Below are positions 45,964-54,231 of a stretch of DNA of 64,000 nt, piece after piece. Under the pieces are notes generated by a model. It searched no databases. It was not told the DNA's origin and worked only from the letters and a program-made list of their open reading frames with translations. Numbering within the stretch: the stretch's first letter is position 1; every line of letters begins with the position of its first letter. The translations under genes and the position numbers were made by a program. Source of the stretch: Natronoflexus pectinivorans (lineage in GTDB: Bacteria > Bacteroidota > Bacteroidia > Bacteroidales > Marinilabiliaceae); contig NZ_SLWK01000001.1 of NCBI RefSeq assembly GCF_004345615.1, forward strand, positions 372,001-436,000. The letters are read 5' to 3'.

Positions 45964-47253
45964 CTAATTTTTATATTCTTTTGATGTCACAAATCCAAAC
46001 CTTGCAATGACGATAAAGCATATCAGCGGCAGGATAAACGATAAATTTACCGCCGGAAAGCCAAACACATACTCCAAATCCATAATCATGCCCTGTAACG
46101 GGGGCATGAGGGCTCCTCCCACAATGGCCATCACCAACCCTGCAGCACCAAGGGTGGTATCTTCTCCAATGCCTTCGAGGGAAATTCCATAAATGGTGGG
46201 AAACATAAGCGACATAAATGCAGAAGTTGCAATAAGGCAATACAAACCTCCCATTCCCTGAATCAATATGGTTCCTGAGATGGAGATAATCCCGCCAATT
46301 GCGAAAACCATCAATAGCTTTCGCGAATTGAAGTATCGCATCAGGAAAGTGCTTATAAACCTAAAAGATATAAACAGAGCCATGGCTACCATATTATACC
46401 TCTGAGCGGTAGCTTTTGATAGTCCAAGATCTTCGGCATAGTGTATAATAAATGTCCAGCACATGATTTGCACACCCACATAAAACACCTGGGCAATAAC
46501 CCCTTGTCGATATATCGCATTCTTAAACAATCGTTTAAAAGAGGCTCTAACCGACGACCCCGGATTCTCATCGCTTGTATGTGGCATTTTTGCAACCAGA
46601 AAAACCACGATCATGCCAATAACGAACAAACCTAAAGCCACATAGGGATCGCGAATCACGGCCAAATCGTGGGTACGAATGGCAGCGCGTTCTGCAAAAT
46701 CCAACGTCTCAAAAATTAAATTGCCTGAACTATCACGCAAGTCTGACTGTAATGAAGCCAATATGACATTTGAAGCCACAAACATCCCAAGTATTGAGCC
46801 CAGGGGATTAAACGACTGTGCCAGGTTCAACCGACGGGTAGATGTTCTTTCATCACCCATGGAAAGAATGTATGGATTGGCCGTTGTTTCCAAAAAGGCC
46901 AATCCAAAAGTCAGAATGTAAAGCGATGCAAGGAAAAAACCAAACATTTCGAACTGTGCTGCAGGAATAAAAAGCAAAGCACCGGTTGCATAGAGAGCCA
47001 ATCCAAGAATAATTCCCTTTTTATAGCTAAACCTACGTACAAACAATGCTGCCGGTATGGCCATGGTTGCATACCCCCCGTAAAAAGCAAACTGTATCAT
47101 AGCTGCTTTTGCATTGGGAATCTCCATGATGGTTCTAAAAGCTGCCACTAAAGGATTTGTAATATCATTGGCAAATCCCCACAACGCAAACAAGCTTGTT
47201 ACGATGATAAATGGGAAGAGATATTTCTTTTCAACAAGTTTTGGTTTTGACAT
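45964..47253 (-). CDS. fucP: FucP-like MFS sugar:H+ symporter
   Basis: 429 residues, about 12 transmembrane segments, no signal peptide. The N-terminal motif FIIVTSLFALWGFANDITNPLV, AMIQFAFYGGYATMAIPAALF and LETTANPYILSMGDE with RRLNLAQSFNPLGSILG are hallmarks of the L-fucose permease family. E. coli FucP takes L-fucose and also L-galactose and D-arabinose (family knowledge). The neighbouring GH95 releases one of the first two sugars and the neighbouring mutarotase acts on the same class, so inner-membrane uptake of L-fucose or L-galactose is the most coherent role. Symbol assigned by family resemblance, not proven specificity. Confidence 0.82.
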   Translation of the reverse strand: MSKPKLVEKKYLFPFIIVTSLFALWGFANDITNPLVAAFRTIMEIPNAKAAMIQFAFYGGYATMAIPAALFVRRFSYKKGIILGLALYATGALLFIPAAQFEMFGFFLASLYILTFGLAFLETTANPYILSMGDERTSTRRLNLAQSFNPLGSILGMFVASNVILASLQSDLRDSSGNLIFETLDFAERAAIRTHDLAVIRDPYVALGLFVIGMIVVFLVAKMPHTSDENPGSSVRASFKRLFKNAIYRQGVIAQVFYVGVQIMCWTFIIHYAEDLGLSKATAQRYNMVAMALFISFRFISTFLMRYFNSRKLLMVFAIGGIISISGTILIQGMGGLYCLIATSAFMSLMFPTIYGISLEGIGEDTTLGAAGLVMAIVGGALMPPLQGMIMDLEYVFGFPAVNLSFILPLICFIVIARFGFVTSKEYKN

Positions 47254-47272
47254 AAATCTATGTTTTTATCCG

Positions 47273-49750
47273 CTATCGTTTTACAATGGTATATTCTCTT
47301 CCTTTTTCTGTATTGATATCGTACATATAAACCTCTGGTAATTCAAACTCATTCAGGTTGGCTGATGTAGAAATCAGAGGTTTTTTAATTTCAGGCAACT
47401 GATAAAAAGGATTGCTGTTATTGCCTTGAGCAATCGATATCTCACCTTGTCCTTTAAGGCCTATTTCATTAGCGACTCTAATCCTTAAGTTCCCTCCCAG
47501 AGTGGATCTGATAACAGCTTTTGTGACTTCATGATTCTTCCATTCCAACTCAACAATTTCGAAGCCTCCACGTGTTCTCAAACCGGTTACCCGTCCATTT
47601 GGCCACACATCGGGCAAGGCAGGAATCAGATGAATCGCACCATCGTGGCTTTGCACAAGCATCTCAGTTAGGCCGGATGTAAATCCAAAATTTCCGTCAA
47701 TCTGGAATGGAGGATGAGCATCAAACATATTTGGATAAGTTCCACCCATTTCGGAATGAGCCCTGGCATTCTCTTCGCGTCCAACAAGTTTGATTTGCTC
47801 CCTCATAAGGTTATAAGCATGATTTCCGTCAAGGAGTCTGGCCCATAGGTTAATTTTCCAATTGATTGACCACCCTGTTGATGGGTCGCCCCGATGAATC
47901 AAAGTGGTTCTGGATGCGTCGGCCAATTCAGGGTTTTGAAACGGAGATATTTGATTTGAAGGGAACAACCCATATAAATGTGAAATATGCCTGTGTTTAT
48001 CATCGGGACTATCCCAGTCGTGCATCCACTCCTGGAGCTGTCCATGCTGTCCGATCTGCATAGGAGGCAGCAATTCAAGTATTCTTTCCATTTCAGGAAT
48101 TAAATCCTCCTCAATTCCCAAAATCTCAGCTGCCCTGATGGTTTTTGTAAACAAATCAAAAACCAACTGATTGTCGATGGTTGTTCCGGCTGCAATTGAT
48201 GACTGGTAATGTATGGTGGGTGAGTTCTCAGGAGAATTTGAAGGTACAATAACCATCCATCCATTCTCAGGCTCTTCAACCATAAATTCAACGCAGAATT
48301 CTGCTGCACCTCTTAAAACATCGTATACTGAGCGCAGATACTCAACATCACCGCTGTATTCGAACTTATCAAACAAATGCTGGCTAAGCCACACACCACC
48401 CATGGGCCACATGCCCCAATAGGATCCATCCACAGCACCAGTTATTCGCCAAATATCGGTATTATGGTGGGTTACCCACCCATTGACTCCATACATTGTT
48501 TTGGCAGTTTCCCGACCAGCTTCAGAAAGCTCACGTATCATTTGAATAAATGGCTCATGCAATTCAGTTAAATTGGTTGGTTCAGCCGGCCAGTAATTCA
48601 TTTCGGCATTAATGTTCAGAGTGTATTTACTGTCCCATGCCGGGAAAAGTTGATCGTTCCAAATTCCCTGTAGGTTTGCCGGCTGCGTACCAGGTTGAGA
48701 TGAAGTGATTAACAGGTAACGGCCAAACTGAAAATACATGGCGGCCAAAGAAGGATCATATCCCCTACTAAACTGTTCGATTCGAACATCAGTCGGGTTC
48801 TTTATGGAATCTGTTTGTCCAAGGTCCAATGAAACGCGATTGAAATATTCCTGATAAAAAGCGACATGAGAATTACGCATCTGATTGTAATCTATACCTA
48901 TTGCATCATTAAGATATTGCTCAGCTACTTGCTGTGCATCACCACTAATATCAGTATAGTTGATGAAGTTTGTTCCTATGGATACCAATATGGTTACACT
49001 ATTCGCATTCTCAACGCTAATTTCATTATTTGATGCAGTTATTGTACCTCCATCGTTAAAAAACTTACTCAATACCACGAATTCCACCTTACCTTCAACC
49101 GTTTCATGGCTGCTGGTGACTCCACTCATTCTAATCATATCGTTGCCAACGGTGCTGACTTCTACATGCCCGGGGCGATCCATTGACGATGTAAAAGTGA
49201 TTGACCCGGGTTTATCGGCAGTTAAGCGAACCACTGTAACCTCATCTGTAAACGATGAGAATACTTCACGCTTAAACTCAGTTCCTCCAACTGAGTAGCG
49301 GGTTGTGGCAATCGCTTTTTCTATATCTAAATCTCTGTAGAAAGAAGAGTAATCTTCGTGTCCCTGAAAATTAAGCCTTAAATTACCCGCTGTTTGATAT
49401 GGCATTCCATGAGACCTCTTAGAAATGATGTTTTCATTGGCCATATCTTGTGCTTCAATAAACTTTCCATCAAAAATCAGCTGCCGAATTGTAGGCAGTA
49501 TTTCTAATGCACCAGGGTTATCATTTCTGTTAGGGCTTCCTGCCCAAATGGTATTCTCATTTAATTGAATCAGTTCTTCATGAGGAATTCCGAATACCAT
49601 TGCGCCCAAACGACCATTGCCTGTGGGCAATGCCTCCTCCCACATGGTAGCAGGTTCAGAATACCAAAGTTTCAGATCCGAACTAGCTTGTTCATGACTA
49701 CATGAACTAATAAGAATCATCAAAAAAAGAAAACTAACAAATTGTTTCAT
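47273..49750 (-). CDS. GH95 alpha-L-fucosidase/alpha-L-galactosidase lipoprotein
   Basis: 825 residues with a lipoprotein signal (MKQFVSFLFLMILISSC, Cys17). Complete GH95: N-terminal sandwich (LWYSEPATMWEEALPTGNGR, IQLNENTIWAG), (alpha/alpha)6-barrel and C-terminal sandwich. Catalytic residues match the family: Asn379 and Asn381 (TLNINAEMNYWPAE) that activate water, acid Glu508 (PSNSPENSPT) and base Asp685 (FQIDGNFGF). GH95 contains both alpha-1,2-L-fucosidases (xyloglucan) and alpha-L-galactosidases (complex arabinoxylan); I cannot separate these by eye. It lies 19 bases upstream of fucP, so enzyme and permease are co-expressed. The lipid anchor places it in the periplasm or at the surface. 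Confidence 0.9.
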   Translation of the reverse strand: MKQFVSFLFLMILISSCSHEQASSDLKLWYSEPATMWEEALPTGNGRLGAMVFGIPHEELIQLNENTIWAGSPNRNDNPGALEILPTIRQLIFDGKFIEAQDMANENIISKRSHGMPYQTAGNLRLNFQGHEDYSSFYRDLDIEKAIATTRYSVGGTEFKREVFSSFTDEVTVVRLTADKPGSITFTSSMDRPGHVEVSTVGNDMIRMSGVTSSHETVEGKVEFVVLSKFFNDGGTITASNNEISVENANSVTILVSIGTNFINYTDISGDAQQVAEQYLNDAIGIDYNQMRNSHVAFYQEYFNRVSLDLGQTDSIKNPTDVRIEQFSRGYDPSLAAMYFQFGRYLLITSSQPGTQPANLQGIWNDQLFPAWDSKYTLNINAEMNYWPAEPTNLTELHEPFIQMIRELSEAGRETAKTMYGVNGWVTHHNTDIWRITGAVDGSYWGMWPMGGVWLSQHLFDKFEYSGDVEYLRSVYDVLRGAAEFCVEFMVEEPENGWMVIVPSNSPENSPTIHYQSSIAAGTTIDNQLVFDLFTKTIRAAEILGIEEDLIPEMERILELLPPMQIGQHGQLQEWMHDWDSPDDKHRHISHLYGLFPSNQISPFQNPELADASRTTLIHRGDPSTGWSINWKINLWARLLDGNHAYNLMREQIKLVGREENARAHSEMGGTYPNMFDAHPPFQIDGNFGFTSGLTEMLVQSHDGAIHLIPALPDVWPNGRVTGLRTRGGFEIVELEWKNHEVTKAVIRSTLGGNLRIRVANEIGLKGQGEISIAQGNNSNPFYQLPEIKKPLISTSANLNEFELPEVYMYDINTEKGREYTIVKR

Positions 49751-49816
49751 ATCTATATCATTTTAATATTTTTATCACTATAACATCATGGCTGGCATTA
49801 AGCAAAAAGGTGATCC

Positions 49817-50251
49817 TTAACTCAAAGGAGTCACTCCTTTTTTCAGAATGATATTCCCATATTTGGCAGTTTCACCTGTCATAACTACTGCAAAGGCCTC
49901 TTTGGAGCGTTCATAAAAAGCAAAACGTTCGATGCGCTTAACACCATTAATATGCGGATTGGATTTTTGTACCGCTTTTATATATTGTTCCTCCACGCTT
50001 GGATCCAGCACATCACCATCAACGGCTGCCATCATAATTAATGGATGGGGGACATAACTGTCCAGTTCAAACAGAGGCAATACAGCTTCGAGTATATCGG
50101 GAATTCGAAGCCCATCTGCCCGAATTACTCTATTATTAAATGATTCACCCGGAAAATGTGAATCGGCCAACACTATTTCATCGCCATGCCCCATACGGGC
50201 AAGAACATTCAGTAATTCAGGGCTGATAAGTGGTGATATACCTTTTAGCAT
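49817..50251 (-). CDS. fucU: FucU/RbsD-family L-fucose mutarotase
   Basis: 144 residues, cytoplasmic. Matches the FucU branch: [37 protein letters not shown] with His22, Asp30 and His32 in the active-site region, [14 protein letters not shown] and the C-terminal [20 protein letters not shown] with its Tyr. These enzymes interconvert alpha and beta anomers of L-fucose (and related sugars), needed after GH release of a single anomer. The gene lies between lacI and GH95 on the same strand. No fucose isomerase, kinase or aldolase is adjacent. Confidence 0.9.
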   Translation of the reverse strand: MLKGISPLISPELLNVLARMGHGDEIVLADSHFPGESFNNRVIRADGLRIPDILEAVLPLFELDSYVPHPLIMMAAVDGDVLDPSVEEQYIKAVQKSNPHINGVKRIERFAFYERSKEAFAVVMTGETAKYGNIILKKGVTPLS

Positions 50252-50262
50252 GATTTCTATTT

Positions 50263-50413
50263 TATAATAGTTCGTTAATCTTTTCTATTTGCTTAATTAT
50301 TATATGTTTATGAATTCATCGTCGTGTTATTCAATTAACTGATAATAAAAAACTTGCTCCTATCTAATATCTAATAATCTATCCCGAGTGAGTCGGGACT
50401 AACGATCTATTGA
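50263..50413. repeat. 150-bp intergenic repeat, copy B
   Basis: Imperfect copy of 42144-42299, between the fucU start and the lacI stop. It carries the hairpin CCCGA/TCGGG at 50382-50398 and ends in TAACGATCTATTGATT, which contains the last codons and the stop codon of lacI. A shorter relic of the hairpin part (TCTAATCCCGAATGTCTCGGGA) lies at 53872-53892. Confidence 0.7.
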
Positions 50414-51415
50414 TTTTATATTGTTATCAATAATTTCTGCGTGAAATTCCATTGTTTTAATATCATGACCATCCGGATGACTGATGGCTTCCATTAAAAG
50501 AGTAAATGCCGTTTCTGCCATTTCTTGTTCCGGCTGCTTTATAATTAATGTTTTGACGGACGAAACAGGCGAAAAAGTATCAGCTCCAAAGCTGGCAATG
50601 CCTATTGTATTGAGTCTATCCGGCTCGCTCTCCTTTAAATAATTCAATGCACCAAGGGCTAAAAAATGGGAATCGAAAATAACAGCATCAGGCTTTTCTC
50701 TAATCCGAAATAGTTCCATGGCTATCTCTTTCCCTTTCTGCACACTGAAAGCACCCGGTATGTTAATGCAGTTTATATAGGTGGATTTAATCTCCTTAAC
50801 GCCCAATGAATATCCTCTTTGCCTATCCTTGAATAATTGAATGGAAGAAGAGCCTGACAAGTAGGCTATTTTAGAATAACCATCCTTCCCCAGCCTCATA
50901 ACCACTGATTTAAGAGCAGACTTGTTATTAAGCACCACCGATGATTTTTTCAGCGATGAATTAACCCGGTCAAAACAAACCAAAGGAATTTTATATTTTT
51001 CCAGGAGATTAAAGTGGCTAGTATCCTGAGTTTCCATCGAATGAGATGAGACAACACCTGCAAGATTTTGCTGAATGATTGAGTGAATAATCTCAACTTC
51101 TTGTTTTAGAGATTCTTCCGATTGAAAAACAGCAACAATATAGCCGGATTCAAACGCCTTTCTTGTGATATTACTTACAAAATTTGAAAAGAAGTTATGA
51201 TGAATATTTGGAACGATTACTCCAATAATATTGCTTCCTAAGCCCCTCAACTGTAAAGCACTTCGATTCACCTGGTACCCCTTGCTTTCTGCATAATTAA
51301 TAACTCTGTCTCGTGTTGCAGGATTTATTACCGAGCTAAATCTCAATGCTCTTGATACAGTAGAATGGTGTAAACCAAGCTCTTTGGCTATGTCTTTAAT
51401 GGTTATTCGTTTCAT
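50399..51415 (-). CDS. LacI/GalR-family transcriptional regulator
   Basis: 338 residues from the start at 51415, where MKRITIKDIAKELGLHHST opens the LacI helix-turn-helix. The longer frame adds 18 codons that cross the palindrome. The HTH (about 3-24) is followed by the hinge helix (about 50-60, SALQLRGLGSN) and a periplasmic-binding-protein-like sugar domain (NIIGVIVPNIHHNFFS, VCFDRVN, DAVIFDSHFLALGALNYL). Most LacI regulators repress until a sugar or sugar phosphate binds. As first gene of the run lacI-fucU-GH95-fucP-AKR-MDR, it probably controls this cassette. The 18-bp palindrome 8 bases before its start is the best operator candidate, suggesting autoregulation. Confidence 0.93.
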   Translation of the reverse strand: MKRITIKDIAKELGLHHSTVSRALRFSSVINPATRDRVINYAESKGYQVNRSALQLRGLGSNIIGVIVPNIHHNFFSNFVSNITRKAFESGYIVAVFQSEESLKQEVEIIHSIIQQNLAGVVSSHSMETQDTSHFNLLEKYKIPLVCFDRVNSSLKKSSVVLNNKSALKSVVMRLGKDGYSKIAYLSGSSSIQLFKDRQRGYSLGVKEIKSTYINCINIPGAFSVQKGKEIAMELFRIREKPDAVIFDSHFLALGALNYLKESEPDRLNTIGIASFGADTFSPVSSVKTLIIKQPEQEMAETAFTLLMEAISHPDGHDIKTMEFHAEIIDNNIKSIDR

Positions 51416-51422
51416 AAAATCG

Positions 51423-51440
51423 AATGCACACGTGTGCATT
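51423..51440. promoter_or_regulatory. perfect 18-bp palindrome, candidate LacI-type operator
   Basis: AATGCACACGTGTGCATT is fully symmetric around a central CG, the usual form of LacI/GalR operators. It lies 8 bases upstream of the regulator's start codon. I found no second copy elsewhere in the window by eye. Confidence 0.65.
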
Positions 51441-51514
51441 TGTTTGTAAAATAAAAGTGAAATCCACACAGCATTGTATAAACCTCACGCATCAGACATT
51501 ATTCTTCCATGGAA

Positions 51515-51539
51515 ATTTGTGTTGTATCAAAACACAAAT
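51515..51539. promoter_or_regulatory. 9-bp inverted repeat upstream of lacI
   Basis: ATTTGTGTT and AACACAAAT flank a 7-base spacer in the divergent region between lacI and the next plus-strand gene. It may be a second regulator site. Apart from this, the palindrome and the promoter at 51915, I see nothing in 51416-51960, which is strongly A/T-rich. Confidence 0.3.
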
Positions 51540-51914
51540 AAAAATACACATTACTTAAATAATATTCACAAATATACAACAGAATCATAAATATCCATTT
51601 ATAAATTTGAATAATTAGTATTTAAAAATAAGATAAAAAAATTTCATACATAGAAAATTCATGCAGTATTGCAGCATGCAAAGCTAAGGTTCCAGAACCA
51701 TTAGAGATTATTAACTCAACCCCTTCAACTCTCAAGTTGACAACAACTAACAAGCTAAAACGCAGACTAAAAAGTTAAAATAGAATGTCAGCCGTTTATG
51801 TTTTGGAGTAATCCACCAAATCGTTAAAGCATCTCAAAGTCCATCAAATTCAACCGATACAGAACAGAATGCACTTTTCTCACTTTTTTTTCTCAATTAA
51901 TACATTTTTTTACT

Positions 51915-51922
51915 TAAATTTG
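51915..51922 (+). promoter_or_regulatory. -7 promoter element of the binding-module protein
   Basis: TAAATTTG matches the Bacteroidetes -7 consensus TAnnTTTG and lies 38 bases before the ATG at 51961. The -33 region is only a T-run (about 51886-51891), so the match is partial. Confidence 0.45.
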
Positions 51923-51960
51923 TTACTGCATAAAAATTAACATCTTAAACAACAAAAATT

Positions 51961-53259
51961 ATGAAAAAAATTTACCATTTAATTGTAGCACTATTCGTGT
52001 GCTCTGTTTTAGTGAGCGCAGAAGAACCTGCCTACACCAACATCCTTCCTAATGGAAATTTTGAAGGAATCACAGAATTATCCGAACCAGGAGAAGCATT
52101 AAGATGGCATGTATGGAATGCCGCATCGTTTGAATTGGTAGCAAGCAATAATGACCTTGATACCGAAAGCACTCAGGCTTTAAAAGTCGTTGTGAAAGAT
52201 GAGGTAGAGAATGTTTGGGACACACAAGTTGTATCACCCACGGTGGATGTTGTGGCTGGAGAAGAGTACACCCTGAAGTTCCAATTCCGTACTGACGTCC
52301 CATCTGAGTTCAGAATATCAACTGCAGAAACATCAGCTCAATATTCTGGAAGTTTTGTAACATCAGAAAATTGGACAGAGGGATCTTTTGTATTTAATGC
52401 AACCGGAGACGACATAAGCATACGTTTTGATATTGCACATGCTGCTGATGTTGAATTCTATTTTGATAATATAAGATTATACACCGCTGCTAGTGGTGAT
52501 GACAATGGTGACGACAACGGGAATGACAATGGAGACGACAATGGAGATGACAATGGAGATGACAATGGAGATGACAATGATGTAAACATCCTCTCTTCAG
52601 GAGATTTTGAAGGTATCACAGAATTATCTCAAGCAGAATGGCAAGTATGGAATGCCGCGTCATTTGAATTGGTAGCAAGCAATAATGACCTTGATATCGA
52701 AAGCACTCAGGCTTTAAAAGTCGTTGTGAAAGATGAGGTAGAGAATGTTTGGGACACACAAGTTGTATCACCCACGGTGGATGTTGTGGCTGGAGAAGAG
52801 TACACCCTGAAGTTCCAATTCCGTACTGACGTCCCATCTGAGTTCAGAATATCAACTGCAGAAACATCAGCTCAATATTCTGGAAGTTTTGTAACATCAG
52901 AAAATTGGACAGAGGGATCTTTTGTATTTAATGCAACTGGAGACGACATAAGCATACGTTTTGATATTGCACATGCTGCTGATGTTGAATTCTATTTTGA
53001 TAACGTAAGACTTTTGGGAGCGGTTGCAACCACTTCAATTGCATCTCCGACATTCGAAAAAGAAGACAATCTTGTTTACACTTCGAATGGCAATGTTATC
53101 ATTGATGACGCATTTGGAAAGAACATTGAAATATATGCTATTACAGGAGTTCGGGTATTTGGTGTTTCTGCTACCGCAGACAGTGTAACAGTACCTCTTT
53201 CAAATGGTATCTATATTGTAGTAGTAAACAATGTAGCAACTAAAGTTCTGGTTAAATAG
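51961..53259 (+). CDS. secreted two-module carbohydrate-binding-like protein with acidic linker and sorting tail
   Basis: 432 residues, signal peptide about 1-20 (VLVSAEE). No catalytic domain seen. Two nearly identical beta-sandwich modules (about 30-175 and 218-352) carry NGNFEGITEL or SGDFEGITEL, WNAASFELVASNNDLD, YTLKFQFRTD, FVFNATGDDISIRFDI and VEFYFDNIRL/VRL, the pattern of CBM4/9-like or related carbohydrate-binding folds. They are joined by a linker of repeated Gly-Asp-Asp-Asn units (about 178-208). Residues about 365-432 look like a type A Por/type IX sorting domain (IEIYAITGVRVFGV, then SNGIYIVVVNN, ending KVLVK). It is the only binding-only protein here and reads away from lacI. 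A role in holding substrate at the surface is inference. Confidence 0.8.
   Translation: MKKIYHLIVALFVCSVLVSAEEPAYTNILPNGNFEGITELSEPGEALRWHVWNAASFELVASNNDLDTESTQALKVVVKDEVENVWDTQVVSPTVDVVAGEEYTLKFQFRTDVPSEFRISTAETSAQYSGSFVTSENWTEGSFVFNATGDDISIRFDIAHAADVEFYFDNIRLYTAASGDDNGDDNGNDNGDDNGDDNGDDNGDDNDVNILSSGDFEGITELSQAEWQVWNAASFELVASNNDLDIESTQALKVVVKDEVENVWDTQVVSPTVDVVAGEEYTLKFQFRTDVPSEFRISTAETSAQYSGSFVTSENWTEGSFVFNATGDDISIRFDIAHAADVEFYFDNVRLLGAVATTSIASPTFEKEDNLVYTSNGNVIIDDAFGKNIEIYAITGVRVFGVSATADSVTVPLSNGIYIVVVNNVATKVLVK
52111..52478 (+). repeat. direct repeat copy 1 (binding module)
   Basis: Matches 52645-53012 without gaps at a fixed offset of 534 bases. I count about 6 differences in about 365 bases, several of them silent. 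The coding duplication is therefore recent or kept uniform by gene conversion. Confidence 0.9.
52497..52582 (+). repeat. 12-base tandem repeat encoding the acidic linker
   Basis: Repeats of GATGACAATGGA and variants encode Asp-Asp-Asn-Gly units. The last four are nearly identical, typical of slippage-prone repeats whose number may vary between strains. Confidence 0.85.
52645..53012 (+). repeat. direct repeat copy 2 (binding module)
   Basis: Second copy of 52111-52478; see that entry for the comparison. Confidence 0.9.
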
Positions 53260-53308
53260 GTGACCAATCAAGTTATTATTCTCACAATGTGAGAAAGATT
53301 TAATAAAT

Positions 53309-53343
53309 AAATGGTTGTAAACCAATATGGTTTACAACCATTT
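53309..53343 (+). terminator. terminator after the binding-module protein
   Basis: A perfect 15-bp stem (53309-53323 with 53329-53343) with a 5-base loop ending in TTT, 50 bases past the stop codon. Confidence 0.85.
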
Positions 53344-54231
53344 AACTCTCTCTTCAGAGGTACAATTAACACTTAGCACCTTCCTAAAGAACATTCATTC
53401 TGACTATATTATATTTCAAAAGCTTAAATACCTAAACCTCGTGGTATAATCTTTATTGAATACCTCAGAATCTATAAACATATTAGCCTTAGGAAGATAA
53501 ATATCAACTGAATTATTCTAAATAGTAAAGTGACATCATTCAGGGGTAAACAGATAAAACTCTAAACTGGTTAACTCTCAACACTTCGTATCGCAACGCC
53601 CTTACATTTTGTATATAGGAAATAAATATCCAAAATTAAAACCCATATGTCTATAACCAAAATTGACTTAGCTTAAAAATTTAATATTTTTATACATTTC
53701 AAAGTGTTTAATAATCTACACTCAAAGCCAGCTTTAAAAGTAATGCATAATCTTAGAGACTGATTGAATTTATATCGAATAGATTAAAGAGATTTTTAGA
53801 TTTTAGACCGATAGACAAAACAAAATAGAAAACCAGTTGTGTTAATCATCTTTCTGAACTATTCTATCTGTCTAATCCCGAATGTCTCGGGATAAAGATC
53901 TATCATCTACTTTTTTAAAGAATTAAAATTTAACAGATACATAAAATTCTTTAGGGAGTGATCTGGCATAGTAGATCTGTTATTAACCAACACAAGCACC
54001 GCCTTACACCTAATCTTTTCAATTAATTATTTGAATGCAGTCTTGATTTTTGTGATAGAATTAATGCATTCGACTGAAGATTTTACTATATAGCTAAATT
54101 GTCATTTTTTTGAGATTAATTGCTTTCAAAGAATCAACATGCAATAGTTATATGAAACGTGTCCCGAAGCTTCGGAAACCATAGAAAAAAAATTTTAGAC
54201 AGATGAACATTAACTAAATAAACTTACTACC
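53344..54231. other. gene-free intergenic stretch with repeat relics
   Basis: Nearly 900 A/T-rich bases with no convincing gene on either strand. It contains a CCCGA/TCGGG hairpin at 53876-53892, the leader repeat at 54150-54205 and presumably the promoter of the GH43 gene at 54232, which I cannot place. Confidence 0.5.
54150..54205 (+). repeat. leader repeat, plus-strand copy, upstream of GH43
   Basis: This copy faces the opposite way to the others and again points at the gene it precedes. It reads ATGAAACGTGTCCCGAAGC, a CCGAAGCTTCGG palindrome (54164-54175) and AAAATTTTAGACAGATGAAC. The ATG in the box is not the gene start; the GH43 start follows about 28 bases later. Confidence 0.65.

Noticed and set aside
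50399-51469. Longer LacI start at 51469
   Set aside because: The extra 18 residues precede a canonical LacI N-terminus and would cross the palindrome; the start at 51415 fits the family.
52497-52582. Short regular repeats resembling a CRISPR or VNTR locus
   Set aside because: Units are 12 bases without spacers and lie in frame inside a gene; they encode the acidic linker.
52070-52837. Two identical-looking antisense open frames (52070-52303 and 52616-52837)
   Set aside because: They are shadows of the duplicated binding module read on the other strand; no start context, no family resemblance.
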